Below, piece by piece: positions 25,901 to 35,375 of a stretch of DNA of 64,000 nt. The stretch's first letter is position 1. Each line of letters starts with the position of its first letter. This stretch comes from Chloroflexota bacterium. GTDB taxonomy: Bacteria; Chloroflexota; Limnocylindria; Limnocylindrales; CSP1-4. The position numbers and the translations under genes were made by a program. The notes under the pieces are model-generated. The model was given only the letters and a program-made list of their open reading frames with translations, did not search any database and was not told the DNA's origin. The stretch spans positions 51,119-115,118 of the forward strand of contig JAHBUZ010000013.1 in assembly GCA_019637815.1 (NCBI GenBank), written 5' to 3'.

Positions 25901-26962
25901 ATGGACGACCTGTCGCGGCTCGCCGATCAGGCGGGCCAGGGATTGCTGCGCATCGATGGCGACCTGCTCATCGCCCATGCGAACGATACGGCCCACACGC
26001 TGCTGCGGAAGCGACCGGGTGGCCTCGTCCACCTCTCGGTGATGGAGGCGTTCCTCGACCACCGGGTGGAGGAGCTGATGACGGAGGCCCACCAGGACGC
26101 CACCGCGCTCGAGTTCGATGGGCCACAGGAGCGACGACTCCTCGTCCGCGTCCGACCCGTCCGCGGGTGGTCCGCCGATGTGGGCTCCGGCTGGTGGGCA
26201 CTGCTGGAGGATGTGACCGAGCTGCGACGGCTCCAGCGGATCCGGGCGGAGTTCATCGACAACCTGTCCCACGAGCTGCGCACGCCGCTCACGACGATCC
26301 GCCTGCTCACGGAACGGCTGGCGGACGAGCTCGAGGCTACCGAGGTACCCGACCGGATCCGTGATCGGGTGGCGACCATCGACGTCGAGACGGGTCACCT
26401 GGTCCAGATGGTCAACGAGCTGCTCGACCTGTCACGCATCGAGCAGGCGACCACGACGCTGCACCTGGAGGACCTCGCGGTCCGGCCGCTGCTGGACGCG
26501 GCGGTGGCGCGGATGCGGCTCCTGGCAGACCGTTCGGAGGTGTCGCTGCGGGTGGATGTCCCGGCCGACCTGCCGGAGGTCCGGGGCGACCCGGAACGTC
26601 TGGCCCAGCTGCTCCTCAACCTCGTCCACAACGCGGTCAAGTTCTCGCCGCCGGGCGGCAGCGTCACGCTGTCGGCCGTCCCGGAGGCTCGCAGCGTCGT
26701 CATCGCGGTGGCGGACCAAGGGGTGGGCATCGCCCGGGCGGACCAGGCCCGCATCTTCGAGCGGTTCTACAAGGTGGATCGCGCGCGCGGCCGGGGCCAG
26801 GGCGGCACGGGTCTCGGCCTTTCCATCGCCCGACACATCGCGGACGCGCATGGCGGAAGCCTTCGCGTGGAGAGCGAGGAAGGGCGCGGCGCCACGTTCC
26901 TGGTGACGCTCCCCGTCAGCCGCACGGTCAGCGGAGCGGAGGCAGGACCTCCGGCGGGATGA
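25901..26962 (+). CDS. PhoR-like sensor histidine kinase
   Basis: 353 aa with no membrane segment. A PAS-like domain (about 10-105) is followed by a HisKA dimerisation helix with phospho-accepting His124 (NLSHELRTPLTTI), then the HATPase with N box LNLVHNAVKFSPPGG near 236, G1 ADQGVGIA and G2 GTGLGLSIARHIADAHGG. This arrangement matches cytosolic PhoR-type kinases. It sits at the edge of the phosphate island, 35 bases into a convergent overlap with the SixA-like gene. No response regulator is adjacent. A GTG at 25889 is an alternative start. Confidence 0.82.
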   Translation: MDDLSRLADQAGQGLLRIDGDLLIAHANDTAHTLLRKRPGGLVHLSVMEAFLDHRVEELMTEAHQDATALEFDGPQERRLLVRVRPVRGWSADVGSGWWALLEDVTELRRLQRIRAEFIDNLSHELRTPLTTIRLLTERLADELEATEVPDRIRDRVATIDVETGHLVQMVNELLDLSRIEQATTTLHLEDLAVRPLLDAAVARMRLLADRSEVSLRVDVPADLPEVRGDPERLAQLLLNLVHNAVKFSPPGGSVTLSAVPEARSVVIAVADQGVGIARADQARIFERFYKVDRARGRGQGGTGLGLSIARHIADAHGGSLRVESEEGRGATFLVTLPVSRTVSGAEAGPPAG

Positions 26963-27437
26963 GCCAGCGCAGCATCGCCGCGCCGGGCTCCAGGGGCCGC
27001 CAGACGCGGAGGCTCGCGATGGCGCCCTTGCGCATCTCCTGGCCCACGGTGCCCATGAGGTCGTCGAGCAGCATCGAGAGGTCCGGGTCGTGGCCCACCA
27101 GCATCGGCTCGCGGGCTCCGGTGTCCGCGAGCAGCCGGTCCAGACCGTCGAGGTCGATGCCACCCGCCAACCGATCGTCGATCCGCAGGTCGCTGCCGAG
27201 CGCCGTGGCGATGGCCTGCGCCGTCTGGTGCGCGCGGACCTTGGGGCTCGTGACGATCAGGTCCGGACGGACGTCCGCACCCGCGAGCAGCGCACCGAGG
27301 CGTGCCGCTTGGTCGTGGCCATGCTCGGTCAGGGGTCGTGTCGCATCCGGTCCGGCCCAGCGCCCAGCGTCACCCGCGTGCGCGTGCCGCACCAGGTGGA
27401 GCGTCCGGAGCGGATCACGGTCGAGCGTCCCTGCCAT
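26928..27437 (-). CDS. SixA-like phosphohistidine phosphatase
   Basis: 169 aa histidine phosphatase superfamily member. Catalytic Arg17-His18 are in LVRHAHAGD, a second conserved Arg is in SPKVRAHQTAQAI, and the second His is in VGHDPDLS near 115. Size and motifs fit SixA, which dephosphorylates histidine phosphotransfer proteins; acting on the convergent kinase is possible but speculative. Its 3' end overlaps the kinase 3' end by 35 bases. It is followed at 27470 by phoU on the same strand. Confidence 0.8.
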   Translation of the reverse strand: MAGTLDRDPLRTLHLVRHAHAGDAGRWAGPDATRPLTEHGHDQAARLGALLAGADVRPDLIVTSPKVRAHQTAQAIATALGSDLRIDDRLAGGIDLDGLDRLLADTGAREPMLVGHDPDLSMLLDDLMGTVGQEMRKGAIASLRVWRPLEPGAAMLRWLIPPEVLPPLR

Positions 27438-27469
27438 GACCCGGAGTCTGACGCGTCACGCCGCGATCG

Positions 27470-28252
27470 TCAGGGGTTGAGGTCCTCCGTCTCACCCGTG
27501 GCGAGGAACACGACGTCCTCCGCCACGTTCGTGATGCGGTCACCGATGCGCTCGAGGTAGTGCGCCGCGAACAGCACCCGGGCACCCCGATCCACGTTGT
27601 CGGGGCTGGCCCGCATGAGGTCGAGCATCTCCGCGAACGTCGAGTGGTACAGCTCGTCGACCTCGTCGTCACGAGCCGCCACGGCGCGCGCGAGCGTCTC
27701 ATCCTGGTCGACGAGGGCACGCAGCACCTCCCGCACGAGGGCGGACGTGAGGCGGCCCATCTCGGCGAGCCGGCCGGTGCCCTCGCCACCCGCCTGTGCG
27801 GCCAGCTTGCGTGCCTGCTTGGCGACCGAGGAAGCGTGGTCACCCATGCGTTCGAGGTCGTACGCGACATGATCGAGGGCGAGCAGGAAGCGCAGGTCGC
27901 GGGCGACCGGTTGCTGGGTGGCGATGGTCCGTGCCACGAGCGCGCTGATGAGCCGCTGAGCCTCGTTGAGCCGGGAATCGCTGGTGATGACGGTCAGCGC
28001 GAGGTCCGCGTCATGCTGCTCGAGCGCCTGGACCGCCCGCCCGATCTGGTCCGCCACGAGGCTGCCGAGGCGCAGGACATCGTCCTTGATCTCGCGCTCC
28101 TCGCGGTCGAGGGTGTCCCGCGAACCCACGAGGGGCAGCGGCGGGTGGTGGTCCGGGGTCGTGCCGAGCCCGGGGGACCGCGCGACGGCCACCTCGACGG
28201 TGGCGGGCTGGGTGTCGACGCCAACGGCGTCCTGGTCGGTTCGCTCGGTCAT
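27470..28252 (-). CDS. phoU: Phosphate signalling protein PhoU
   Basis: 260 aa. A disordered N-terminal extension of about 48 residues precedes the two PhoU helical repeats ([60 protein letters not shown]), including the E/DRxGDH/R metal-binding motifs in both halves. PhoU couples the Pst transporter to the PhoR kinase and represses the Pho response when phosphate is plentiful. It is the last gene of the pstS-C-A-B-phoU order, 13 bases after pstB. Confidence 0.92.
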   Translation of the reverse strand: MTERTDQDAVGVDTQPATVEVAVARSPGLGTTPDHHPPLPLVGSRDTLDREEREIKDDVLRLGSLVADQIGRAVQALEQHDADLALTVITSDSRLNEAQRLISALVARTIATQQPVARDLRFLLALDHVAYDLERMGDHASSVAKQARKLAAQAGGEGTGRLAEMGRLTSALVREVLRALVDQDETLARAVAARDDEVDELYHSTFAEMLDLMRASPDNVDRGARVLFAAHYLERIGDRITNVAEDVVFLATGETEDLNP

Positions 28253-28265
28253 CGTCGTGTCCTCG

Positions 28266-29053
<788 letters not shown>

Positions 29054-29054
<1 letters not shown>

Positions 29055-29998
29055 CACCAGACCCTCGAATATCGATTGCGGAGATAGATGGCCAGGCCGT
29101 TGGCCGCGAACGTGATCGCGAGGAGCACCACCATGCCGGCGGCGGCCAGCTGCCGGAACTCGTCCTGGGGGAGCGTGGTCCAGCGGTACACGACCATGGG
29201 CAGCGCGGTGTAGGGACCCAGCAGCTGGCCAAGGAGGTCCGCGTTGCCACTCGAGAACGAGCCGAGCACGGCACCCGCGAGGATGAGCGGGGCGGTCTCA
29301 CCGAGCGCGCGTGACAGGGACAGCACGATGCCCGTGAGGATGCCCGGGAACGCGGCGGGCAGGACCAGCTTCGCGGTCACCTGCCAGCGGGAGGCGCCCA
29401 CGCCGTAGCCCGCCTCACGGATGGAGATGGGCACGGCGCGGATCGCCTCCGCCGCGGTGATGATGACGATGGGCAGCACCAGCACCGCCACCGTGAGGCC
29501 GCCCGCGATGACGTTGCGGCCGTTGCCCAGGCCGAGCCACTTGAACAGACCCACGAACACGGCCAGCCCGAGCAGGCCATACACGATCGACGGCACACCC
29601 GCGAGGTTGCGGATGTTCACGTCCACGAGGCGTGTCAGCCGGCTGCCGGTGGCGTATTCCTCCAGGTAGACCGCGGTGGCCACGCCGAGCGGGAACGCGA
29701 CACCGACCACGATGACGCCGATGACGAAGGTGCCCCAGAGCGCCTGACCGACCCCCGCCTTCGCCGGGTCGGAGGACAGGGGTGCGGTGAGGAAGTCGAT
29801 GCCACGCTCGCTGAGCACGGGCATGCCGCGACCCAGGACGTCTGCGAGCAGGACCAGCAGCGCCACGAGCGTGAACAGGAGGCTCGCGGCGAGCAGCACC
29901 TGGAACACGACGCTCGGCCAGTGGGTACCCGACCCCTGGAGACCGCGACGGACGGCACCGGAGGTGACCGTGGAGGGGTTCGGCTGCATCGCGGTCAC
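29054..29998 (-). CDS. pstA: Phosphate ABC transporter permease PstA
   Basis: 314 aa with six membrane segments and a typical PstA loop ([21 protein letters not shown], then [12 protein letters not shown]). [34 protein letters not shown] is diagnostic for PstA. A GTG at 29998 begins directly after the pstC stop at 29999-30001; an ATG three codons downstream is the alternative. Confidence 0.95.
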
Positions 29999-30925
29999 CT
30001 AGTAGCGCTGCCGGGTGCGCCGGACGAAGACGTCACCCAGGACATTGAGGCCGAGCGTGATGCCGAACAGCAGCAGACCCAGGAAGAACAGGCTGAGATA
30101 CGCCGCCTGGCCACCCTGCACCTGGTCCGAGCCCGTGGCCAGCGACGCGATGGCGGCGGTCACCGTCTGGCCCGGCCCGAGCGGGTCGAAGGTGCGCAGC
30201 GAGCCACCCGTGCCACCCGCCGCGATGGCCACCACCATGGTCTCGCCGATCGCCCGCGAGATCCCGATGATGAACGCCGCCACGACCCCCGAGATCGCGG
30301 CCGGCAGGACCACCCGCAGGCTGACGGTGATACGCCGCGCGCCGAGACCATAGGCCGCCTCGCGCAGGTTGCGGGGTACCGCTCGCAGGGCGTCCTCGGA
30401 GATCGAGGCGATGAGCGGGATGATGAGGATGCCCACGCCGATGCCCGCGGTCATGAGGTTGAACACCGGGGCACCCACGAACAGCCGCTGGACCAGCTGC
30501 GGGTTGATGAACGTGAGCGCGAAGAAGCCGATGACGACGCTGGGGATGCTCGCGAGCACCTCCAGCACCGGCTTCACGATGCTTCGCACACGCGGTGAGG
30601 CGTACTCCGCGAGGTAGATCGCGGCGAGCAGACCGATGGGCCCCGCGATGGCCATCGCGATGAGCGTCACGATGGCCGACCCGATGAGCAGGGTCAGCAC
30701 GTCGAACATGCCCCGGCGCGGGAACCAGCCGATGGTGAACAGGTCGGCGAGGTCGATCTTGCCCAGGAACTCGATCGTCTCGAAGACCAGCGCGAGCACG
30801 ATGAAGCCGCTGATGACGACCGAGACGAGGGCCGCCATGAGCAGCAGCCGGGCCGTCAGTCGTTCCCGGCGACGACGACGCGGATCGCCCGAGAGGCGGA
30901 TCGCAGGAGCAGGCGTGGCGGTCAT
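29999..30925 (-). CDS. pstC: Phosphate ABC transporter permease PstC
   Basis: 308 aa. After a basic N-terminus come membrane segments and the PstC motifs LAEYASPRVRSIVKPVLEVLASIPSVV and ALRAVPRNLREAAYGLGARR. I chose the ATG at 30925 over an upstream GTG at 30976, because the upstream version would start inside a strong hairpin located between pstS and pstC. It forms the phosphate channel with PstA. Confidence 0.93.
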   Translation of the reverse strand: MTATPAPAIRLSGDPRRRRRERLTARLLLMAALVSVVISGFIVLALVFETIEFLGKIDLADLFTIGWFPRRGMFDVLTLLIGSAIVTLIAMAIAGPIGLLAAIYLAEYASPRVRSIVKPVLEVLASIPSVVIGFFALTFINPQLVQRLFVGAPVFNLMTAGIGVGILIIPLIASISEDALRAVPRNLREAAYGLGARRITVSLRVVLPAAISGVVAAFIIGISRAIGETMVVAIAAGGTGGSLRTFDPLGPGQTVTAAIASLATGSDQVQGGQAAYLSLFFLGLLLFGITLGLNVLGDVFVRRTRQRY

Positions 30926-30970
30926 GGATGTCCCGTCAGGAGCCGGTTCGGGATGCGTCCGGGGACGCGC

Positions 30971-31003
30971 CGACACCGGGCGCCCGGCTGGCGCCCGGTG
31001 TCG
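30971..31003 (-). terminator. Strong hairpin between pstS and pstC
   Basis: CGACACCGGGCGC (30971-30983) pairs perfectly with GCGCCCGGTGTCG (30991-31003) around a 7-base loop, right after the pstS stop codon. A second small dyad, GCGTCC/GGACGC at 30955-30968, follows downstream. It likely acts as a partial terminator or mRNA stabiliser so that PstS is made in excess over PstCAB. No T-run is present. Confidence 0.7.
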
Positions 31004-31017
31004 TGTCGAGGGTCAGG

Positions 31018-32043
31018 TCAGCGGTTCGCCCAGGCGTCCGCGGCCACCTGCGTCTCCTCGGCGGAGAGGCCGACATACGGGACGGTCTGGAGGACCGACT
31101 CGATGACGCCCGGCGCCAGGTAGTAGTCCACGAACGCTGCCAGCTCCGGCTTCTCGGCTGCCTTGGTGGTGTTCACGTAGATGAACAGCGGACGGGAGAT
31201 GGGGTAGGTGCCATCCGAGATGACGTCGTAGGTGGGCTCGATGCAGCCCGCGCCGCCATCCACGGCGAGCGGCTTGATGCGGTCGAGGTTCTCCTCGACG
31301 AACGCGAAGCCGACCCAGCCCAGCGTGTCCGGTGCGTCCACGGTGCCCGCGACGCCCTCGACGATGGTCAGGTCATTCGCGGACGCCTGGTAGTCCGGGC
31401 GCGTGAAGGCCTCCTGGCCGCGTGCCTCGGCGATGGGCGCGATGGCCACCTCGACGAAGAAGTCGTAGGTGCCGGACTCCTCGCCCGGACCCGTGATGGT
31501 GAGCGCGGCGTCCGGGAAGACCGTGGTGGAGCCGAGCTCGGTGGCGATCGCCTGGGCGTCCGACCAGCGGCCGAAGCCGATGGACTCGGGGCCGACGAGC
31601 GCGTACAGGTCGTTGAAGCTCAGGCAGGTGAGGTCCTGGTTGTTGGCCGACGTGATGACCGAGAGGCCATCGAGCGCGACCTTGAGCTCGACGTGCTCCA
31701 CGCCGTTCGCGGCGCACGTCTCCGCCTCGGACGGCCGGATGGCGCGGGAGGCGTCCGCGATATCGGTCTCGCCCGCGCAGAAGAGCGCGAAGCCATCGCC
31801 CGTGCCAGGGCCGTCGACGCTGATGGCCACGCCCGGCGAGCCGACGTTGAACAGCTCCTGGACGGCCGTGCTGATGGGCTGGACCGTGGACGAGCCCGAG
31901 ATGGTGATGGAGCCGGTCAGGCCCGTGGGGGGCTCCGGCGCCGTCACGGGCTCCTGGGCGATCGCCGCGCCACCCGTGGCGAGCGAGGCGACGAGGATGA
32001 GACTGCCGGCGCCGAGCGCCGAGCGTCGCGTGGTCTGGGGCAT
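31018..32043 (-). CDS. pstS: Phosphate-binding protein PstS
   Basis: 341 aa secreted phosphate-binding protein. The signal peptide runs to about residue 29 (GGAAIAQ), with no lipobox cysteine. The PstS landmarks follow: GSITISGSSTVQPISTAVQEL, PGTGDGFALFCAGETDIADASR, and ESGTYDFFVEVAIAP. Start ATG 32043 has GGAGG 12 bases upstream; the frame is open further but lies in the promoter. It is the first gene of the pst operon, preceded by an 11-bp-period Pho-box-like array at 32153-32191. Confidence 0.93.
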   Translation of the reverse strand: MPQTTRRSALGAGSLILVASLATGGAAIAQEPVTAPEPPTGLTGSITISGSSTVQPISTAVQELFNVGSPGVAISVDGPGTGDGFALFCAGETDIADASRAIRPSEAETCAANGVEHVELKVALDGLSVITSANNQDLTCLSFNDLYALVGPESIGFGRWSDAQAIATELGSTTVFPDAALTITGPGEESGTYDFFVEVAIAPIAEARGQEAFTRPDYQASANDLTIVEGVAGTVDAPDTLGWVGFAFVEENLDRIKPLAVDGGAGCIEPTYDVISDGTYPISRPLFIYVNTTKAAEKPELAAFVDYYLAPGVIESVLQTVPYVGLSAEETQVAADAWANR

Positions 32044-32152
32044 CGCGCGTGCGTTCCTCCGTATGTGGTGCCGGATGCCGACACCGGGTGGTTCCGCCTC
32101 CGGGCGGGTCCCTCGCTCACAGGTCGTGGCATGCCCACCATCCGGCGGCGTG

Positions 32153-32191
32153 GTCAACGCGGATCTGCCGGATCGTCAACGACCCGTTAAC
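32153..32191 (-). promoter_or_regulatory. Pho-box-like array upstream of pstS
   Basis: On the minus strand four 6-base units start every 11 bases: GTTAAC (32191-32186), GTTGAC (32180-32175), a degenerate GGCAGA (32169-32164) and GTTGAC (32158-32153). The 11-bp direct-repeat period is how PhoB/PhoP dimers bind. The array overlaps the end of the upstream regulator gene, whose stop is at 32176. Confidence 0.65.
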
Positions 32192-32946
32192 GACGGGATC
32201 GATGGCGGGTCGTCGGGGACCGGCGTGTCGGGCGGGGCATCCGGCTCCAGCTGGTATCCCAGGCCCCGCACCGTCAGGAGATGGACCGGCCGACCCGGGT
32301 CGCGCTCCAGCTTCTGGCGCAACCAGCGCACGTGGACGTCGATGGTGCGGGTGCCCTGGGCCGGGACGCGTGGTGACACGCGGGCCAGCAGCCAGTCCCG
32401 GCCGAGGGCGCGACCCGGTGATCGCGCCAGCTCCTCGAGCAGCCGTGACTCCATGGGTCGCAGCCGGATCAGCCGACCGTGCCGCCGCAGCGCGTGCGCA
32501 TCCACGTCCAGCACCGTCTCCTCGGCCACCGGCAGGTAGCGGGGTGCCGCCGCACGTGCATGGGCGAGATGGATGACGAGCCGGCTGAGGACCTCGTCGC
32601 TGGTCATCACCCCGTCGAGCAGCTCGTCCACGCCGGGGATGTCGGCAGTCGTCGCTCCCCGGTCGGCGCCGGGCCGTGGCCGCACGACCAGGCGCTGGTC
32701 CGCGCGCATCTGGCGGATCCGCGCGAGCTCCCGGAGGACCGTGGGCTCGATGTCGCCCACGAGGACGACCGCCGGGCGCAGGAGGGCGCGCGCTGCGGGC
32801 AGCGCCCTGGTCGGTCGCTCGATGCGCCAGACGTGCAGCCCGATGACCGCGGCCGTGTCGAGGACCGTCCGGTCGACATCGCCGACCACCACGACGTCCG
32901 CGGACGACGGTCGCACCCACTGCCCGCGTCCGGCCCGTCCCTCCAT
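32176..32946 (-). CDS. Winged-helix regulator with a degenerate receiver domain, pst-linked
   Basis: 256 aa. The C-terminal Trans_reg_C winged helix (about 155-240) is intact, with LIRLRPMESRLLEELARSPGRALGRDWLL and TIDVHVRWLRQKLERDPGRP, then LLTVRGLGYQLEP. The N-terminal half has receiver-like secondary structure, but the acidic pair is reduced (VVVVGDVD) and the phosphoacceptor position reads VVLVGDIEP, with Gly where Asp is expected. The Thr/Lys switch residues are not recognisable. It probably acts without phosphorylation. It has its own three-unit Pho-box-like array upstream, suggesting autoregulation. ATG 32946 is preferred over TTG 32973, which lies inside that array. Confidence 0.75.
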   Translation of the reverse strand: MEGRAGRGQWVRPSSADVVVVGDVDRTVLDTAAVIGLHVWRIERPTRALPAARALLRPAVVLVGDIEPTVLRELARIRQMRADQRLVVRPRPGADRGATTADIPGVDELLDGVMTSDEVLSRLVIHLAHARAAAPRYLPVAEETVLDVDAHALRRHGRLIRLRPMESRLLEELARSPGRALGRDWLLARVSPRVPAQGTRTIDVHVRWLRQKLERDPGRPVHLLTVRGLGYQLEPDAPPDTPVPDDPPSIPSLTGR

Positions 32947-32968
32947 CCGCCGACCGTGCCTCGCGGCG

Positions 32969-32996
32969 GTCAACGACCCGTGAGCCGATCGTTAAC
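32969..32996 (-). promoter_or_regulatory. Pho-box-like array upstream of the pst-linked regulator
   Basis: On the minus strand three 6-base units start every 11 bases: GTTAAC (32996-32991), GCTCAC (32985-32980) and GTTGAC (32974-32969). They match the units upstream of pstS and pitA. The last unit is 22 bases from the regulator's ATG, and the site could also serve the divergent gene at 33066. Confidence 0.65.
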
Positions 32997-33065
32997 GTGC
33001 GTCCCCCATCCGACCTGCGAGAATGCGAATCCGCCGACGTGCCATCGGCTGCAGAGGAGACGTGA

Positions 33066-33701
33066 GTGACCAGGGACAGGGACGCGCGGGCGCGACGAGC
33101 GGCGGATGTCCGACCCAAGGCCATCCGGCGCGAGCTGGTCGATGTCGAGGTGGAGCTGGAGCGGGCCCGGCGTCGCCGGGACAAGGCCCAGGCGCGCGTG
33201 GAGGCCCTCGAGGCGATCGCCGAGCAGCTGTCCAACGCCCTCGTGGCAGCCGAGCGGTCCCGGGAGGAGCGGCGCGCCAGGCGCGACGCGGCCCAGGCGA
33301 CGGCCGAGGAGCGGACGGTCGAGAGCCCGCCGGCTGCCGAGTCGGATGCCGAGGTGTCGGTGAGCAGCCCGAAGCGAGCGCGGCGTGCCGCGTCGGGTCG
33401 CACGACAGCCGGCTCGTCCGAGCCCGACGACGCGCCGACCGCGAAGAAGCCCGCGGGGACCGCGAAGGCCGCCGCGTCGACGCCCGAGCGAGCCGCACCG
33501 AGTGCCACGTCGACCCGGAAGCCCGCGGCGACCGCGAAGCCCGGGAAGACCGCCTCGTCGACGCGCAAGCCCGCTGCGCCGAGTGCCACGTCGACCCGGA
33601 AGCCCGCGACGATCTCGGCACCCAGCCCATCGAAGCGCACCAGCTCGACCAGGAAGGCCGACGCGCCGACTCGGGCAGCCCGCGGCGACGATCCGGCCTG
33701 A
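33066..33701 (+). CDS. Coiled-coil protein with a Lys/Ala/Ser/Thr repeat tail
   Basis: 211 aa, no signal peptide or membrane segment. Residues about 18-80 form a charged coiled coil (LVDVEVELERARRRRDKAQ, LEAIAEQLSNALVAAERS). The rest is disordered and basic, rich in KPA, TRKPA and SSTRKA, resembling histone-H1-like or RNA-binding tails. The tail contains a tandem 27-residue duplication visible in the DNA. Start GTG 33066 has AGGAG upstream. It is divergent from the pst-linked regulator and convergent with the CHAD gene. Possibly nucleoid- or polyphosphate-associated; that is speculative. Confidence 0.6.
   Translation: MTRDRDARARRAADVRPKAIRRELVDVEVELERARRRRDKAQARVEALEAIAEQLSNALVAAERSREERRARRDAAQATAEERTVESPPAAESDAEVSVSSPKRARRAASGRTTAGSSEPDDAPTAKKPAGTAKAAASTPERAAPSATSTRKPAATAKPGKTASSTRKPAAPSATSTRKPATISAPSPSKRTSSTRKADAPTRAARGDDPA
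33498..33608 (+). repeat. In-frame duplication inside the basic tail
   Basis: A 30-base block (beginning CCGAGTGCCACGTCGACCC, encoding PSATSTRKPA) occurs at 33498-33527 and again at 33579-33608, an 81-base (27-codon) period, so the protein repeat arose by tandem duplication. Copy number may vary between strains. Confidence 0.6.
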
Positions 33702-33719
33702 CCCGGACGCCGATCCGGC

Positions 33720-35375
33720 CTACGGGGTCGCGATGACCCTCGCGAGCGCCTGACGCATCGCTCGCCCCGTGATCGGACGCCAGACCGCCGGCACGCCACG
33801 CCGGAGCGAGGCGATCCGTCGCTCCTGCTCCATGAGGTAGCCCGCGAGCACCCGACCCGTGACCGCTCCGAGCCGTGGTCCGTGGGCCATGAGGTAGCTG
33901 CGCACCATGTGTGCCGCGATGTCCGCGTCGTTCAGGGCACCCAGGTGGTCCTGGAGGGCGGTCACCGTCGCGATGACCCCGTCCACCGCGGGCGGCAACA
34001 CCTCGCGGAATGATTCGAGCGTGTAGCGCAATCGTTTGGCCTCGATACGCACCGCGTGGAGCGCCGGGATGTCCGCCCACGCCAGCAGGGTCTCGCGTGC
34101 GCGGAGGTGCTCGTACGCCACCCAGATACGCCCGCCCGCGGTGTGCCGCACCAGGATGGGTGTGCCGACCGCCACCGCGCGCTCCGCGGCGGCGGGTGTG
34201 CCGGTGAGCTCGAGGTAGTCGCTCACGAAGTCCTGGTATCGCCGCGCGTCCAGCAGGTCGAGCAGATCGGTGCGCCTGAGCTCGCGCTCCCCGACGAGGT
34301 GCTCACGATAGGGCGCGAGCGCGGCGCGATCGGGGTCGGGCTGGTCGGCCGCCCAGGCATCGAGGATGGACAGCTGGACATCGAGGTCGCGCACGAACCC
34401 GAGGGCCGCGGCGACCTCGCGCAGCTCCCGGACGTAGCGACGCTGGACCTTGGGTCGATAGGCGCCATCGAAGACCCGCCACACCGAGCGCATCCGGCGC
34501 GTCGCGACGCGCATCTTGTGCAGATCCTCGATGTCCTCGCCGTCGCGTGTGCCCGCCTCGGCGGCGAGCATCCGCGCGAGATGCAGTCGGAGGACCTTCC
34601 GGCCAGCCTCGGCCAGCGGATCGTCCGCCGTGACACCGGCCGACTTGGGTACCCGCGGCAGGCGTCGCGCGCGTTCGGCGGCCCGTTCCCGGTCGACCAT
34701 CTGGCGGGCCTGCTGCTCCTTGGAGCCGGCCGTCGGCTCCACGAGACCGGTCGCTCGGAGCGCTGCGGCCACCCGTCGCAGGAGCTGGGGTGCCTCGCCC
34801 ACGGCCTCCACCTCGAGCTCCGCGAACGTGCCGACCTCGGCGCGTCCGGCGAGCACCCGCACCTCGTCGAGCGACAGCTGGGCGCGACCATCGGCCGCCT
34901 CGAGCTCCTGCACCCGTCGTCGCTGACGGATGGTGAACGTCCCGTGCAGGCGCGCGGCGCCCCGGAGTTCCTCGACGAGCTCGCGGGCGGGACTGTTGGG
35001 CCAGGAGCGCGGGTCGAGGCTCGCCGATGCGGGGCCCTCCAGCTCGATGCGTCGATGGAGCGGATCGTTGCCGCTGTCGTCCTCCGGCTCGTCCGCGGCG
35101 TCCTGCCCGCCCTCCAGGACGAGCGACTTGACGCTCACCAGGTGCCGGCCTCCGCTGCGTCGCAGGCGTGCCCCGAAGCCGTGATGGCGGAGCACCTCGC
35201 GGGCGGTGTCGAAGTAGCGGTCCTCGACCTGCTTGCTGGTCGCCTCACCGATGTGCACGTCCGGCAGCAGGCTCGACCAGCCGCCGTCGAGCCAGGCGCG
35301 GAGCGCCGCGACATCCGCGACGCGGTACTTGAGCTCGACCTCGTGCGGGACCCCCGGGCCGGTCGTCCCGGTCAT
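33720..35375 (-). CDS. CYTH-CHAD domain protein, polyphosphate-associated
   Basis: 551 aa. The N-terminal CYTH (triphosphate tunnel) domain opens with the ExExK motif EVELK at 12-16 and continues through RYFDTAREVLRHHGFGARLRR to about 215. A linker leads to the alpha-helical CHAD domain from about 265, with its conserved histidine and basic positions (IEDLHKMRVATRRMRSVWRVF; LHAVRIEAKRLRYTLESF). CYTH domains hydrolyse or bind triphosphate and CHAD domains bind polyphosphate. Start and ppk stop share ATGA, so it is co-translated with polyphosphate kinase. Confidence 0.88.
   Translation of the reverse strand: MTGTTGPGVPHEVELKYRVADVAALRAWLDGGWSSLLPDVHIGEATSKQVEDRYFDTAREVLRHHGFGARLRRSGGRHLVSVKSLVLEGGQDAADEPEDDSGNDPLHRRIELEGPASASLDPRSWPNSPARELVEELRGAARLHGTFTIRQRRRVQELEAADGRAQLSLDEVRVLAGRAEVGTFAELEVEAVGEAPQLLRRVAAALRATGLVEPTAGSKEQQARQMVDRERAAERARRLPRVPKSAGVTADDPLAEAGRKVLRLHLARMLAAEAGTRDGEDIEDLHKMRVATRRMRSVWRVFDGAYRPKVQRRYVRELREVAAALGFVRDLDVQLSILDAWAADQPDPDRAALAPYREHLVGERELRRTDLLDLLDARRYQDFVSDYLELTGTPAAAERAVAVGTPILVRHTAGGRIWVAYEHLRARETLLAWADIPALHAVRIEAKRLRYTLESFREVLPPAVDGVIATVTALQDHLGALNDADIAAHMVRSYLMAHGPRLGAVTGRVLAGYLMEQERRIASLRRGVPAVWRPITGRAMRQALARVIATP

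Noticed and set aside
32117..33799. Minus-strand open frame of 560 codons covering the coiled-coil gene and the pst regulator region
   Set aside because: It conflicts with the regulator and the 33066 gene, both of which have start signals; the translation is Arg/Ala/Pro-rich noise.
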